NCBI GenBank assembly: GCA_016719565.1
Contig: JADJYU010000008.1
Coordinates: forward strand, 186,001-250,000
DNA: 64,000 nt
Reading direction: 5' to 3'
Source of the DNA: Ignavibacteria bacterium
GTDB taxonomy: Bacteria > Bacteroidota > Ignavibacteria > Tepidaquicellales > Tepidaquicellaceae
In this document: positions 62,972 to 64,000 of the stretch, one piece after another
How positions within the stretch are numbered: position 1 is the first letter of the stretch
Layout of the letters: each line of letters begins with the position of its first letter
Notes under the pieces: generated by a model
Database searches by the model: none
What the model was told of the DNA's origin: nothing
The model's input: the letters and a program-made list of their open reading frames with translations, nothing else
Position numbers and translations under genes: made by a program

Positions 62972-64000
62972 TTATTTCAGAAGCACCATTTTTTTGGTTT
63001 GTGTAAAATCATTTACAGAAAGTTTATAAAAATATATGCCGCTTGCAAGATTGTAACCGTCGAAGTTAACCTCATAACTTCCGGTTTTTTGGTTTTCATT
63101 TACTAAGACGGCAACTATTTTTCCCGTCAAATCATAAACCTTCAAAGTTATAAAACCATTTTCAGCTAACGAATATCTGATAACAGTAGATGGATTAAAC
63201 GGATTTGGATAATTTTGCTCTAATAAAAAACCGGAAGGAATTTCAGACGAAATATTTTCTAAACTAACAGTGCCGCCGGTTGTTGTCTTAAGTATCATTC
63301 CTCCGGCTCCAACCATATATCCTGTATTATTATCCGTAAAATCTATGTCATATGCCGGTCTTTCCAGATTCAAATATATATCCCAGCTTTCTCCCTGATC
63401 AGTCGATTTCAAAACCCTGTTTTTAAATCCAAAAACGAAGCCGGTATTATGGTTAATAAATTTAAATTTTATGGTGAGTATGTCAGAGAGATCTATATCA
63501 ACCAATTCCTCATAAACCTGACGCCAGCTTAAACCTCCGTCGGACGTTTTATTAAGATAGTAATTCCGAAGCTTAGTAGGATCCCAAAGGTATGATGCAA
63601 TAAATCCGTTATTCTCATCAACAAAATAAAATGTATGGTTCAAAGGCGAAATTGTATCAAAATCCATTTTACTTACGAAATTCCAGTTAACTCCTGTATT
63701 TGTAGTTTTATATATATTAGATGATTCAAAAAAAATGCCGGCTAAACTATATCCAATATCAGGCTCAGGAAAATGAAAGTATCTTAAATAATCAGGATTA
63801 AATGAATAGGAGGACCAGGAGATACCGCCGTCAGTAGTTTTATTCAAATCATGTCCTGAAGAATATACTTTATTTATAAAACCTGTGTTCGCGTCAACGA
63901 ATTGAAATAATCCAATTGAATCAATAGGTGCATTAAGTAAATTCCAGGTAAGACCTCCGTTTTGTGATTTTTGAAGTTTAAAGCCGGAAGACAAAACATA
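62972..64000 (-). CDS. T9SS-exported Ycf48-repeat protein, 5' end beyond window
   Basis: The frame is open to the right window edge (YVLSSGFKLQKSQNGGLTW at the first codons seen), so only the C-terminal 342 residues are present. They hold about six Ycf48-type units and a complete sorting domain (LEQNYPNPFNPST, AVLVNENQKTGSYEVNF, FTQTKKMVLLK). It is the near twin of 60643-62874, from which it is separated by 97 bp with a REP-like palindrome. The TTG at 63994 is internal, not the start. Confidence 0.88.
   Translation of the reverse strand, partial: YVLSSGFKLQKSQNGGLTWNLLNAPIDSIGLFQFVDANTGFINKVYSSGHDLNKTTDGGISWSSYSFNPDYLRYFHFPEPDIGYSLAGIFFESSNIYKTTNTGVNWNFVSKMDFDTISPLNHTFYFVDENNGFIASYLWDPTKLRNYYLNKTSDGGLSWRQVYEELVDIDLSDILTIKFKFINHNTGFVFGFKNRVLKSTDQGESWDIYLNLERPAYDIDFTDNNTGYMVGAGGMILKTTTGGTVSLENISSEIPSGFLLEQNYPNPFNPSTVIRYSLAENGFITLKVYDLTGKIVAVLVNENQKTGSYEVNFDGYNLASGIYFYKLSVNDFTQTKKMVLLK

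Overview
The window looks like chromosomal DNA of a Bacteroidota/Ignavibacteriota-type (FCB group) bacterium, closest in flavour to the Ignavibacteria. The signs are at least five intact or partial secreted proteins ending in a type IX secretion (T9SS) sorting domain with the QNYPNPFNP motif, AT-rich intergenic DNA, Bacteroidota-like TAnnTTTG promoter boxes, few Shine-Dalgarno sequences and many TTG start codons. This assignment is inferred from the gene families; no 16S rRNA is present.

Layout. 0-4.3 kb: decayed secreted-protein genes (a T9SS tail, two paralogous beta-helix-like genes, a Ycf48-repeat T9SS gene), all broken by indels or stops. 4.4-6.9 kb: repeat-rich, gene-free DNA with an IS1182-like transposase relic, 109-bp direct repeats, heptanucleotide repeats and a 21-bp tandem array. 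6.9-12.2 kb (minus strand): the translation cluster thrS-infC-rpmI-rplT-pheS, then a frameshifted lipoprotein cyclophilin; a tRNA-Val lies upstream. 12.4-31.2 kb: mixed housekeeping and surface genes (T9SS protein, reaction-centre-type cytochrome c, GlmU-like protein, L31, wecB, frameshifted endonuclease III, GT9 glycosyltransferase, POT transporter, isocitrate dehydrogenase, membrane protein/HTH pair, PCD, TonB-dependent receptor, sulfotransferase, NhaA, a tandem pair of secreted proteins). 31.2-37.1 kb (minus): GH57 and MalQ alpha-glucan enzymes, a DUF985 cupin, an Fcy1-type cytosine deaminase and cysS. 37.4-44.6 kb (plus): S9 peptidase, carA, folD, prmA, mscL, fatty-acid hydroxylase, cupin, lipoprotein.

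44.7-52.6 kb is the most interesting accessory region. It holds three RHS modules in a row on the minus strand, the last two only C-terminal 'tips'. They share nearly identical core DNA, and the two that keep a C-terminal domain are each followed by a different membrane protein (an unknown one and a CPBP-family one). The layout matches orphan RHS toxin/immunity cassettes. Upstream lies a 246-aa gene of unknown family together with a 21-bp-period array encoding heptapeptides. A decayed second copy of that gene-plus-array locus lies at 5.5-6.6 kb, so this is a recurrent genomic unit.

52.6-53.5 kb carries a 146-bp triplicated repeat, GTCCC palindromes and another IS end. It is followed by a 963-aa class III cyclase/STAND ATPase/TPR signalling protein. 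56.5-64 kb (minus) is an array of four T9SS-exported beta-propeller/Ycf48 proteins; the last runs off the window edge and is a close paralogue of its neighbour.
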